Shown piece after piece: positions 44,104-54,958 of a stretch of DNA of 64,000 nt. The stretch covers positions 49,540,909-49,604,908 of the forward strand of contig CM034547.1 in assembly GCA_020055645.1 (NCBI GenBank). Direction: 5' to 3'. The position numbers and the translations under genes are program-made. The notes under the pieces were generated by a model. The model saw only the letters and a program-made list of their open reading frames with translations. It had not been told where the DNA came from and ran no database searches. The DNA comes from Tomocerus qinae. Its lineage: Eukaryota > Arthropoda > Collembola > Entomobryomorpha > Tomoceridae. Each line of letters starts with the position of its first letter. Within the stretch, counting starts at the first letter, position 1.

Positions 44104-46033
44104 TTCAGTCCTTTGTGCACGAATTCGTCACTCAAGAAGAACAATACTGTTTGTTTTCTGGTCGTATTCGTATCCTTTACAGATTTTACAACTGGCTGTC
44201 TCACTTTGCCTCTTTATTTAGTTATATATTTTGTATTGTTAAAATAATAGTTATACAGCATGCCAATTTTGGAATTCAATAATGGAAAAGGATGGAAAAG
44301 TTTAATTGTAGCACAGTTGTAAGAAATTAAATGTTTGCAAATGAGCCGAAAATAGTGGCAAGCAATAATAATACAGATACTAATGTATGTATGATAGATA
44401 GATGAAAATACAGAATGAGTGGAGAAAAAGACGTCATTAACAGATAGCTAGCTAGCACTATTGTGTAAAAATGCTTTTAGTTATATTACAAGATATATAT
44501 ATATATATACTGTATATAATACGTAACAAGTAGTATTTCTTTCATTTGAAGTACAAGGTTGCAATATTCGTATCCATTTTTTTGCGGAATTCCAAAACAT
44601 TTGATATTGCCAATTCAAGGTCTTTACAATAAATATGCACACTCCTGTCCTAGTGCTGGAAAAACCTGATTGATAACACTGCGGGCTTTTACTAACACAT
44701 ATCGAGGTACCGTTGTTTTTCTTCGTAGCTACTATCTATAATGTTTGGATGATCAGAGTGTAGTGGATCCTCTTAAACAGTATATAGAATATAGTCACTT
44801 ATTGTTTCACTATAGTTGTGTAGGTATAAGTAGTTATTATGGCATTAAATAATTCCAGAATGACAAGGTCTGTTTAATATGCAATGTTGATTAATGCTAT
44901 AAAAATATGTACAAGTATAAAGGTTTTGTCAATTAAACGATTACTACCAGTTTCTAATATTTAGTGGGCATTTCTTCTGCTTCGACTAAACTTGCCATCG
45001 ATGAACAGGAAAAAATAAGACATATGTGCACAGTATGAAGCTGCTCACGTCTTCATGCAAAAATAGGTTTAAGTATGTCAACTTTCTCTTTGAAGTTATC
45101 TTTGCGGAAATGAACAATACCCTAGGGGAATAGATGTTCATGTTTAAAACCAATATTACTTAAGCATCTATATGCTGCAACTACCAAACCCTTTTTACTC
45201 TTTACGAGAATGTACATAATTGATGAGTAAATATAACGACAAAAAGTGTGCATGTGCGTTATAATACTACTCTTAGTCTTAGGTATGCTATATGATATGA
45301 GTGTACAAAGTACAAAATTATGCAATGGATGTAAAAAATATTTGATTGGTTACTGACTGATAATGTATATTGAAGTGATAAATTAGATATAGTGAAACTG
45401 TTATAATGTAGGTACGACAAACGTATGACTGGATATCCTCTAGCAATGAGAAGAATGGAGTAAATAAAGACAGATAAGTTTATGTTGACTATTCAGCTTC
45501 TCTCATGGAAATATATCAAGTGTTTAAATAACTCTATATCTATGTAAATAGGAGTGTACATTACTCTGTGCATTACTACAGATATACATGATTTAGTAAA
45601 TAAATAAATCAGAACAAATACATTTTGGCTGAACATTTCAATGGTTTTATTTCGTAAACATTGTGTTCATAGTCTTGTTCTCATTTTGGCTTATAAAATT
45701 ATTCTATTAGGTTACTAAAAATGGTTGTACTAAATATTTCGTTTTCGCCGAGTGATGTGAATTTAGAATTTATACTTTCATTATATTATAGCTTAGTAAA
45801 TCGGTACTAGCTGTCATTTAAATCAAGTTAGTTGAAAGCCTATACATAAACTTCACTTTTAAAATTAATACGGACCGTGATTAAACATTTAAAAAATGTA
45901 TAGAATAAAAAGTCAGATTAAGAATACACGTGTGCATATTAGTGTAAATAATTCGAGGAGAAGCTACATTAATTGCTAAAATTGAATTAAATAATCAATA
46001 TTATAGTGCGCATTATGTATCACAGTATCTTCT
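44104..46033. other. Spacer between CRAL-TRIO copies B and C
   Basis: 1.9 kb of AT-rich sequence without a supported gene. It includes an AT dinucleotide tract at 44,493-44,509. A minus-strand AATAAA at 45,646-45,651 may serve copy C, about 380 nt past its stop. No remnant of a further CRAL-TRIO copy was recognised. Confidence 0.45.
44493..44509. repeat. (AT)n microsatellite
   Basis: An uninterrupted AT dinucleotide run of 17 bases in intergenic DNA between two CRAL-TRIO genes. Confidence 0.8.
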
Positions 46034-48099
46034 TTAACTAAACCCATACTTGGTCATATCTGCAATTACAAACAAAAATTATTTTTCCATGTCTACTATG
46101 TTTTCATGCATTTATGATACTCATAATACATCAATAACTTACTCTTATAGTAGTCCTCTCTATTAAGCATATCAGTCATGAGTTGATTGTCCTCTGCGTT
46201 TTCAATAGTGAGAACTCCTCCTAGACTTCTTGGTAGAATTTCTGGTTGGATAAACTTGTGGAGTGAGCTTAAGTTATTTCCATGGATGATAATCTATGTA
46301 AATAAGAAGAATTTTAATGTTTTTGTTTACAAAAACATTCTTTTTTACATAGTACGATATTCATGACTGAAAAAAGAGCTCATGATAGGCAAAAGAAAAC
46401 AAATAATATTTTTATGCGTTTTAAATGAACTTTAAAAAACATACCCGTTTGCGCAATTTATCTTTCAAAAACACCTTTACAGCAGCGTAGACCATATCAA
46501 ACACGTAAGGAGCATTAATAACATGGATTGCCTTAAAGCGAGCTGGGAAACTTCCCTGCAAATTACATGGAAATATGTAAATTAATTCTACAGAAATGTT
46601 ATTTACAATCATAGCATATTATATGATCTCAAAACACGAACAAAAGGACAAACATACAGAGAATGCAAACGAGTAGACTGTCTCACAGATGATTTCATAC
46701 TACGTATTTTCCATAATAATTAAAATAGTATTTTACATAATTTAATTTGGGTAGCATTAATTATGCGTGTGGGCAGACACAGTAATGTCCAGAACATAAT
46801 AGAATACACAATTAGAGATATGCAACGAAACGACACGAACCTGGAAGAATGGTACTAATTTTCCTATCTTCTTGAAAGGTAGATGATGAACAATTTTTGC
46901 TGTTTGTTTCAAGCCCATGCCTCCATTATCCAAAATAGCAATTACACCATTCTTCTGCGTCTCTTCACATCGTGTTATTTCTTCCATCATGTAAAACGCG
47001 GCCATCATTAGCTCTCCGTAGCTGAATTCACTGGGGTCCCACAAGCCTATTCAAAAAGGAAAAATAGAATTATTCATACTATAATTAATGTACTTAGAAA
47101 TTGAGAATAATAAAGCACATTACATATAAGAATATAAGAATGTAGGTAGTACTACACTTAAAAACATGGCATTTCCCAGTTTTAGTACACAACAGATATT
47201 ACATTAGAAATTCTATTTGAATTTATGATGATACAATATTGTAAAATATCTGAAATGGGAATATGGGATTTTTATTCATACCAGCCCGTAAATAGAGGAT
47301 TTTTCTCCCTTCTGAATCGCGTTCCTTCAGGACAATTGAGATTCGTTTGGTGAACAACGGTTGCAAAGTCGCGAAATTTATTCCGGAGATATCGTCATTT
47401 ATCTTTTTCATCTCGTAATAATTTTTTAGCTGAAATGCAAAAATATAAACCCTTTAATACATGTAACATAGGTTTAGAATATAAATGGAACATTCTAATT
47501 AGTTAGAAGTAAGTAGAGGAGTTCAATAATATACCCTGTATTATCTATGTGTATGGGACCCGTATTGAACTACATTATTATGCTAAAGGTTATTACCCAA
47601 ACTATCAAAATATAGATATAAACATACTATTATACTATTTTTATGACACGTAGTACATACTTACCAGTTCAAGTGAATTTTCCAAATCAAACTTTTTCGT
47701 TCTCAGAAATCGTAGTAAAAATATATCATCCATTGGACATACCAAACCTTCGATATCTGAAATGACAAATTTCGTAAATCATTCAAAATACAGAATTTCA
47801 AAGCAATAAATAATTGCAGATCGAAGCATAGTATGTACATAGTACTTTAATGTAAATGCTAGTTCATAGTTTTACTAAGCATGAGGGATAACAAAAAATG
47901 ATCTTAATAATACCTTGTTACAACAAGTTACACTTACAAGTAAAGAAATACCCCATGCCGTGCCAATTACTTACACTTCACGCATTCCATAGTGCAAAAT
48001 GCACATACAATATATTATTAGTTTGTAAGACTGTTACTCACCTTTAATGGAATTTCTGAATTCACCAAGATAGTATTCTTCAAGCTGCAACTGTGACAT
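46034..48099 (-). CDS. CRAL-TRIO domain lipid-transfer protein, copy C (7 exons, 263 aa)
   Basis: Alpha-tocopherol-transfer/retinaldehyde-binding type protein, ligand unknown. Exons on the minus strand: 48042-48099, 47665-47756, 47282-47429, 46841-47046, 46445-46555, 46143-46293, 46034-46059. Features: [17 protein letters not shown] in the N-terminal helical part, then [51 protein letters not shown] and ILPRSLGG of the lipid-binding fold. The first coding exon is short (58 nt), so the N terminus is about 20 residues shorter than in copy B. An acceptor (TTTGTTTTCAG) places a 5' UTR splice junction at 48,134, which supports the chosen ATG. Upstream member of the tandem trio. Confidence 0.9.
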
Positions 48100-48134
48100 G
48101 TTAATATTGTAAACGATGTTTGTGCAAACTAAAT

Positions 48135-49964
48135 CTGAAAACAAAAACGTCTATTTATTACAAAATTGTTCAAGAAACTCCAGGAATATCAACTTAAGTA
48201 ATTTGTTACAATACCCGAGATTGTAATTCTATGGGCGCTGGTGCTTCAAGGATGCCAGTAATTCAACAGACCCGGAATCTACGCTTGCTGCAAGGACAAT
48301 GACTTCTAGTTGACAAAGACAGGAGGTACTACCCTCAACTATATAGCAATAACTACTTTTGATTTCTTTCTTGTACCCATTAAATACGCAAATGTAAGTT
48401 ACCATGTTCTTTTGTAAAAGAACGTGGCATACTTAGTATGCATAGTAAATACAGTGAAATATAGTCATCCATCCATCCGATCCAACTTATACCTGAAAAC
48501 AAACATCTAAAAGGCTATGCAAACAAATCAAATCAGCCCAAGGGTGTATGGTCATCCTGGGTATAAGTCATTTTAAAATGCAATGCCATTTTACATAGCT
48601 AGATATATTATATTTTTCAAAGTACTAGGACTTTTGTGAACAGCATAATAATTCATATGGACCTATAGGCAAACAAAATTACAAATGTTTATAATTTTGG
48701 AAAACCTAAGGACATTGCACTGGGCTAAGCTTAAAGAAATGCACTACAACTTTGGAATTGAACGCAAAGGTTAACCGTTTTATCTTACCGTTTGACAACT
48801 TAAAAGTTGACCTTCGATTTCACTTCCCTAACACAGTCTATTTAAAGAATGAATGGTAAAATGCTATTTATGACTGCATTGTTATTTGTAGGTAAGTCTA
48901 ACAATACATATCGTTATATAGTAGATTTACTGACTATAGACACTATAGAACCAGAGAGTTTATAAGTTGTTCCAAAAATGATGAACTTTTTAGACAGTTG
49001 TCTAGCTTAGCATTCCTCTGAGTCATCATTACAGTAGACATTTTTAGTAAATCCAGTTATTTGATCTCTTTCGACAGTAAACTTAAATTTTTAGTATCTT
49101 TTTTCTATCACATAGCTTATGGCTCTCTTTTTTGGCAAAAGCGTAAGTTATTGATATAATATAATTTATGAAATAAAATAATTTTAAAAAAATCCTATGA
49201 AGAACCATTTTGAGATGTGAGATGGTGGGTCCAACATACGCAGAAAAGATTCCAAAAGGCAATCGCTAATCCCCTATTTTTCATAACCTAAGCTAACCAT
49301 GTTAACACCAGTTAACACATACTAAACGTACCGTAGCGTCTATCCGTACCAGGCCAAGGAAAATAGAATAAATATACTGAGAAGGAATGGTATATTATTC
49401 GATTTATTGGGGGTTCGGAACAAGTGAATGACGAAAACTCGCCAATGACGTCATTGGCGAGCTTTTCCCACCCACTTTTCATTTTTTAATTTCCCCATAG
49501 GGCATGTGCCGCGGGTTGGTACCAGGCTATGCACATTAGAGGAATTGATGAACATATCGACAGAAAGAAAATGTGCTTATCTCCAAGCCAAATTAATATT
49601 GGCTATCAAATTAAGGCTTATTAGTGAATCGTTATTAAAAATAGGTACGAAATATTAATGGAATATCTTGCTATTCATTATTCCCCAGAAGCCCCACTTC
49701 ACCCTACGTATATCTAATTTGGGCATGTGGGTACCTGTATTTAATAGTAAACCATAACAATATTACTACACATAATATAGGCATTGGTGCTAACCAAGGT
49801 GCTAACTAATATTTATGCTATGCTATCAACCAAACAGAGAACAATAGATCATGTATGCATAATATTATGTAGTTCTAGCTTCGGTCAAAAAAAAATTGCT
49901 TCTGGATTATTTACAATCACAATCACTATCCCAAAACCGAACTTCAATAGTGGAAGGTGTAAAA
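48135..49964. other. Spacer between CRAL-TRIO copy C and the ABC transporter
   Basis: No supported gene. Apart from AT-rich sequence, the notable element is the perfect 24-bp palindrome at 49,438-49,461 inside a longer imperfect inverted repeat. Confidence 0.45.
49438..49461. repeat. Perfect 24-bp palindrome centred on TGACGTCA
   Basis: The left half CTCGCCAATGAC is the exact reverse complement of the right half GTCATTGGCGAG. Pairing continues outward through AAAA/TTTT after a 1-base bulge, then loosely through AAGTG-like sequence, giving an imperfect hairpin of about 35-base arms. The centre is a consensus CREB/ATF site and each arm has CCAAT/ATTGG. It may be a fold-back transposon remnant or a regulatory site; the sequence does not decide. 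Confidence 0.75.
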
Positions 49965-49970
49965 TTTAAT
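49965..49970 (-). terminator. Candidate poly(A) signal of the ABC transporter
   Basis: ATTAAA on the minus strand (TTTAAT on +), 74 nt past the stop codon at 50,044. A common variant hexamer at a plausible distance. Confidence 0.45.
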
Positions 49971-50043
49971 TTTACGATGGCAAAATCAGGATTCCTATAT
50001 GACGTTTTAAGACACTGAAAAGTTGAGTCAAAGATATTATGTA

Positions 50044-53000
50044 TTATAAAGAATTTTGTTTCTTCCATTGAGAAAAAAGTCTTTGAGATTTTCTTTGTTG
50101 TACTGATTGCGTCTTATGCATCCCTTTGTTTGTCTTAGCTTCTTTTGCCAATTCTTTTAGAGTTTTTAAAGTACTTGAACCACAATGCTGAGTAAGATTA
50201 TAAAACGCTCCGGATTTTTTCTGGAGAAGGTTGTATGGCTCGTCGAAATCTGCTATTTGTCCATTTTCCAAAACAATTAATTTTTCGAATTCAATTGCAC
50301 TGTGTAGCTGGTGAGCTGATGCAATGACAGTACAATGATCAAAATTTGTCATGATGATATCTTGTATCAACTCGTCTGACTCAGGGTTAATATCACACAG
50401 TACAATGTGACTACCATTTATTATAGCTCTTCCAAGGCATAACAACTGCTTTTGAGCAAGAGTAAATTGTGATCCCTCGTCATCTAATTCTGTATCCAGA
50501 CCCATTGGAAAACTTTTCACGGTGTCAAATAAGTATGTTTCACTAAGGACTTGCCATATTTGTGAATCCGTATGCTGGCCGAAAGGATCATAATTTTCTC
50601 TAACTGTCCCTAAAAATATTTTTGGTTCAGCAGGTACCTTTGCTACTTTTTGTCGAAGACTATGAAGTCCAAGTTTCGAAATATCAATCCCATCAATGGT
50701 AATCTTCCCTGACGAAGGTTCTACAATTCGTAGTAAAGTTGATATGAGCAAAGTTTTTCCGCAGCCAGTTCTTCCTTAAAAATAAGAATCATATTAAATA
50801 TTCTTGTATAGGGTCTATTTCATAAAAACAAACATTTTTCATTGAACTGATTTACCAACAACTCCAATTTTCTCTCGCGGCATAATATGGAGTGAAATAT
50901 TTTGCAGAAGATTGTGTTTATCTAAATTTTGGACACAAACACCTTGGAATACAATTTCTCCCATATTTGGCCATCCTTCAGAGAGTGTGGCATCATTTTT
51001 TGTCTCCCAATCACTCTCGAGCTCAACGGACATGAATTCAATACTTCTTTCAACAGAAACCATTATAGCATCCACCTCGGCTTGAATCCTTAATTGCCAT
51101 TGAAAGAGTTGAGCCAATAGGATTGCAGAATATATTCCCAATCCAACTTCAGCAGGGTCCTCCCCTTGATCATCATACAGTACAATGAAACTAATAGTGA
51201 TAATGGTAATAAAAACCAAATTACACCATCCAGTGACAAAGCCCAACCACCGCTGAGTAGCCAAAAAGAGGCACCATGTTGATGTGTGGGTATCCATAGA
51301 ATTGTAAAACTTTTGATAGAACATTTCTTCCTGTTCAAATGAGTGAATGGTCGAAAGACCTTTTAATGTCGTTGTTAATGTAGTCATGATTGGGCTTCGG
51401 GAAATTCCTTCGAGTCTTTTTAAACTTTTATAAACTCTTTGAAGAAAAAATTGTAAGGAGAAAGCCACTGCAAGTAGGGCGGCGGAAGGGAATAGAAAGT
51501 ATATATTCAGTGAACTGACTAAAGTAAGGGTACCCGCTATTAGACTGTACACATCTAGCAGTTCGTACAAGATTGGTGGCAAATGATCATCGATGGCACT
51601 GATATCCTGCGACAGGCGATTGAGGATTCTGCTCGTTGTATTTATATCAAACAATCTCGCCGGAGCTCTGAGTAAACGGTTCATTAGAATATTGTAGATT
51701 TTAGTGGAAGATTTGATACTAATCACATAGAACATCACTGTCCGGACCATACATACAACCACCAATGCAATTATAAACGCCATAAACACCCATGACTGAG
51801 TAGAGCGGTCTGTGTCCAATAAAAAATAGTACCATGTACCATTATATTTTTCGTAGTGCGGAAATCTCAGATGTTCTTTATAACGATGTTTATCTGTCAA
51901 ACTGTCATTAGGTAGAGTCTTCTCCAATAAATCTCTGTGTCGCCACTCCTCTGTCTTTGTAAAATTTTCCAGCCAGTACTCCGTTCCTGAATGTATTATT
52001 TGAGTCACAAGACAAATAATAATAAAAACTGTGGTGAAAAACCAATTGCTGCCAATCTCTATGTACTTCGCATAAATTCGAATCCCCATCGCCTTTTTAG
52101 ATTCCATTTCTTCTTTGGATTCAACTGCATGAACAATTAAATATTCATCTTCAACACTCAGTGCAGAATGTTCTCCTGGTTGTTGTTGACGCCGGACAAC
52201 CATCATTTCATTTAAATCACTGTCATTCTCATCGTCTTGGATAATCTCTGAATTAACTTCCTCTATACTAGTGAAGCTTACAACTGAATCGACAGCTAGA
52301 TCTATATCATCATCCAAAGAAGGCCGTTTATCCAAAAATTTTGATTGCTGTTGCTTGAATTCTGAAAATGTCCCATCCAAGCGGATTCTACCGCGATGAA
52401 GCAGAATAATGCGGTCAGCATCTTCTAAAAATTGTAGCTGAGTTGATGCAAGTAAGATAAGTTTATTTCGAAGAACCCCTTGAATGCACTTATCCATTAT
52501 TCGACGAGCAGCGTGGGTATCAATGTGTACCATGCAGTCATCTAGAAGATAAATATGAGCATCAGAGTAAACTGCTCGGGCCAAACTAATCCTGCACATA
52601 TGTCCTTTACTTATTGTGGATGCATCGATTTTGGTTTTGTCCTTGTTTGGAAGACCATCAACAACCTCTTGAATAGCACAAGCATCAATTACTTGGTCAT
52701 ACCATGGATGTCGCATTGGAAGTCCAAATAAAATATTCTCGTCTACCGTCCCTCGGAAAACCCATGGTTCTGCACCGGATAAAAACACCAAATTTCCCCT
52801 TGTGGCCACTGTTCCTGTTACACATGAAACTTCGCCTAATATAACTTGCAACATTGTACTCTTGCCGCAGCCTCCCGGGCCAATAAGCATAATTAATCCA
52901 CTGCCGTGTGCTACAAAATCGATATTTGCAAGTGGTAATCTACTCAAAATAGAGGGATTTGGTACCACACTAACATTTGTGATTTCAATTAGTATATCTG

Positions 53001-54258
53001 CGGCAGCTACGTTACTTGTAGTTTCGATGGAATATTTCTTATGATAATTGCATCTCATCTCTTTCAGCAAAAGAAATCGTTGTATCCTACTCAAAACGAT
53101 TAATATTTCAGCTACATCTTCTATTCCTCGGGGAAAATAAATTGTCACTATGAAACGTAAATTCGCGTAGATATTGAGGGTCACAAAAACCAATCTAGGT
53201 GTCAAGTAAACACCTGAGTTGGTTTTTACATAACAGAGAAGTGTTAAGAAAGCTATCACAATGGTGACATTAAATGATAAGACGGAATTAATTGCTCGGA
53301 GTCTGGCGGTCTTTTTGATGTAGCCAAGCTCATCCTTTCGGCATTGGGAAGCCTTCTGCACAAAAAATTTCTCCCAGCCGTACATTTTGATTTCTTTGAT
53401 ACAATTGAATATTTCGGAAAGAATTCGTAGGCGATGGTCTTTCCGTGAATTTGTGCTTACTCTAGTTCGTGAGAAATATCGACCGAGGATAATGACAAAA
53501 GGGAAGTAAATTACTATTAGACTAACACCGACTAAGGCAGCTATTCCAAAAAATAAATAAAGAATGATCAGACAGAAAATCAGCTGAAGTGGAGCGATGA
53601 TTACGTAAATGCAGAATATTTCCAAGTCATCTAGGCGGTTTACATCCGTTGACATTAAGGATAGTGCTTCACTGGCGTAAGAAAGTCCTAGAGAATTTTG
53701 GCTTATACGCATGCACTTGTGATATATCAGCACTGAGCAAGCAATCCGTAAACGTGTCCACAAGTGATGAGATTTGAACTGAAGAATGGGAGTTGTTAGT
53801 GTGCTCCACATACTTGTTAAAATTATTCCGAATACGGACACATATTCAACCCAATCTGGATCATCCTGTACCCCCACATCCGGAACTTGGAGATATTTCA
53901 ATAGAAATGCGAGACTTATTGGCTGTCCCAACAAAATTATAGTTTCGTTCACAAGACGTAACAGGAAATCCGCAAGAAAATCTCTCCCGAATATACTATA
54001 TAGCACTTTTAGAAGATTTGGTTTTTTCCCCAGTATGGCGCACTGTGCTGCATGATGCCTCCAAACTTCGGTCACTTCTTTGGCTATATGCTCTGCTTTG
54101 TCATTACTGGGCAATTGGTAAATATCCTCCATTTCCAATGGTCTCTTATAACCCTTCCACAAAAGTTTCCATACCCATGCGAAGGAGATTATTGATAGCC
54201 AACTTGCGTTTTCTCTAGGCGATTTTCTTAATTGATTGGGATGAACTATTGGAATCAT
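50044..54258 (-). CDS. ABCC (MRP4-like) full transporter with degenerate ATPase sites (2 coding exons, 1,377 aa)
   Basis: Family members export organic anions and conjugates. Coding exons on the minus strand: 50856-54258 and 50044-50774, joined inside the NBD2 Walker A (VVG/GRTGCGKT). Order: short MRP4-type N terminus (YKRPLEMEDIYQLP, no TMD0), TMD1 (about 95-400), NBD1 (about 430-640), TMD2 (about 715-1010), NBD2 (about 1110-1340). Walker A motifs are good: GPGGCGKST (about 460-468) and GRTGCGKT. The rest is odd. NBD1 has ISKGH for LSGGQ, SGAEPW where the Q-loop glutamine should be, and AST in place of the switch VTH. NBD2 has VPAEPK for the Q-loop, FTLAQ for the signature, and IVLCDINPESDE where IDEATANVDPxTDE is expected, losing the catalytic Glu and the D-loop. 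The frame is intact over 4.1 kb, so it is not a plain pseudogene. A 117-nt 5' UTR intron (54,260-54,376) is likely. Confidence 0.93.
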
Positions 54259-54377
54259 TCTAAAATTTAAGTACAGCCAGCGATGTAGATAATTGAACCC
54301 ACTTTTGTCATGCTTTGTACAATAAGTCTAAGTACTTTCATTAGAAAAAATTAAGAAGTGAGGATTTAGATTTTACC

Positions 54378-54907
54378 TTCCTACGCATCTTTTTCGACGA
54401 AGTTTTTCATAGTATAACCAACAATCGGCATTTATCTATTATAGCTACTAATATAACATTACAACAGAAAGTGATGTATAATATAATGTATGTGGCTACC
54501 AACTTTTCTTGATGAGTTTATTTCTTCTATTTAGCTTTAGGTTAGTGTGCTAAAGTGTACAACAGATAACAATATTTTCATAGGGAGAAATTCGAGGCAG
54601 GCTAACTGCCCAGATAGATTTGTTACATTTTTATTTATGTGATCTCCTAGGCGATTGAGGTTATATACGGAGTGAAGTTTTGCGACTTACTAGTGACTGA
54701 CTTGGTTTCTATTTTCCTTGGACTTAACTTTACAAATTGCATGCAGTATTTTTTACTCGATCTAACTAAAGCGTATGAACGAAATAAGCTTATCTTTTGG
54801 ATTCATTTCACTACATTCATTACAACGAAAGTGACTAGTACGTACGTAGCAATGGAGGTTAAATGAACAAGTTCTGAAATATGACTTTTTAATTACTTTT
54901 ATAGTTT
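54378..54907. other. Spacer between the ABC transporter and C1-THF synthase
   Basis: The start of this stretch probably contains the non-coding first exon of the ABC transporter (donor GAAG/GTAAAATC on the minus strand at 54,377/54,376) and its promoter. No other feature was recognised. Confidence 0.35.
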
Positions 54908-54913
54908 TTTATT
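54908..54913 (-). terminator. Poly(A) signal of C1-THF synthase
   Basis: AATAAA on the minus strand, 46 nt beyond the stop codon at 54,959. Canonical hexamer at a typical distance, implying a short 3' UTR. Confidence 0.6.
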
Positions 54914-54958
54914 GTTATTTAGGAAATAACCATAGATATTGAACATTAGTCGTAATAA

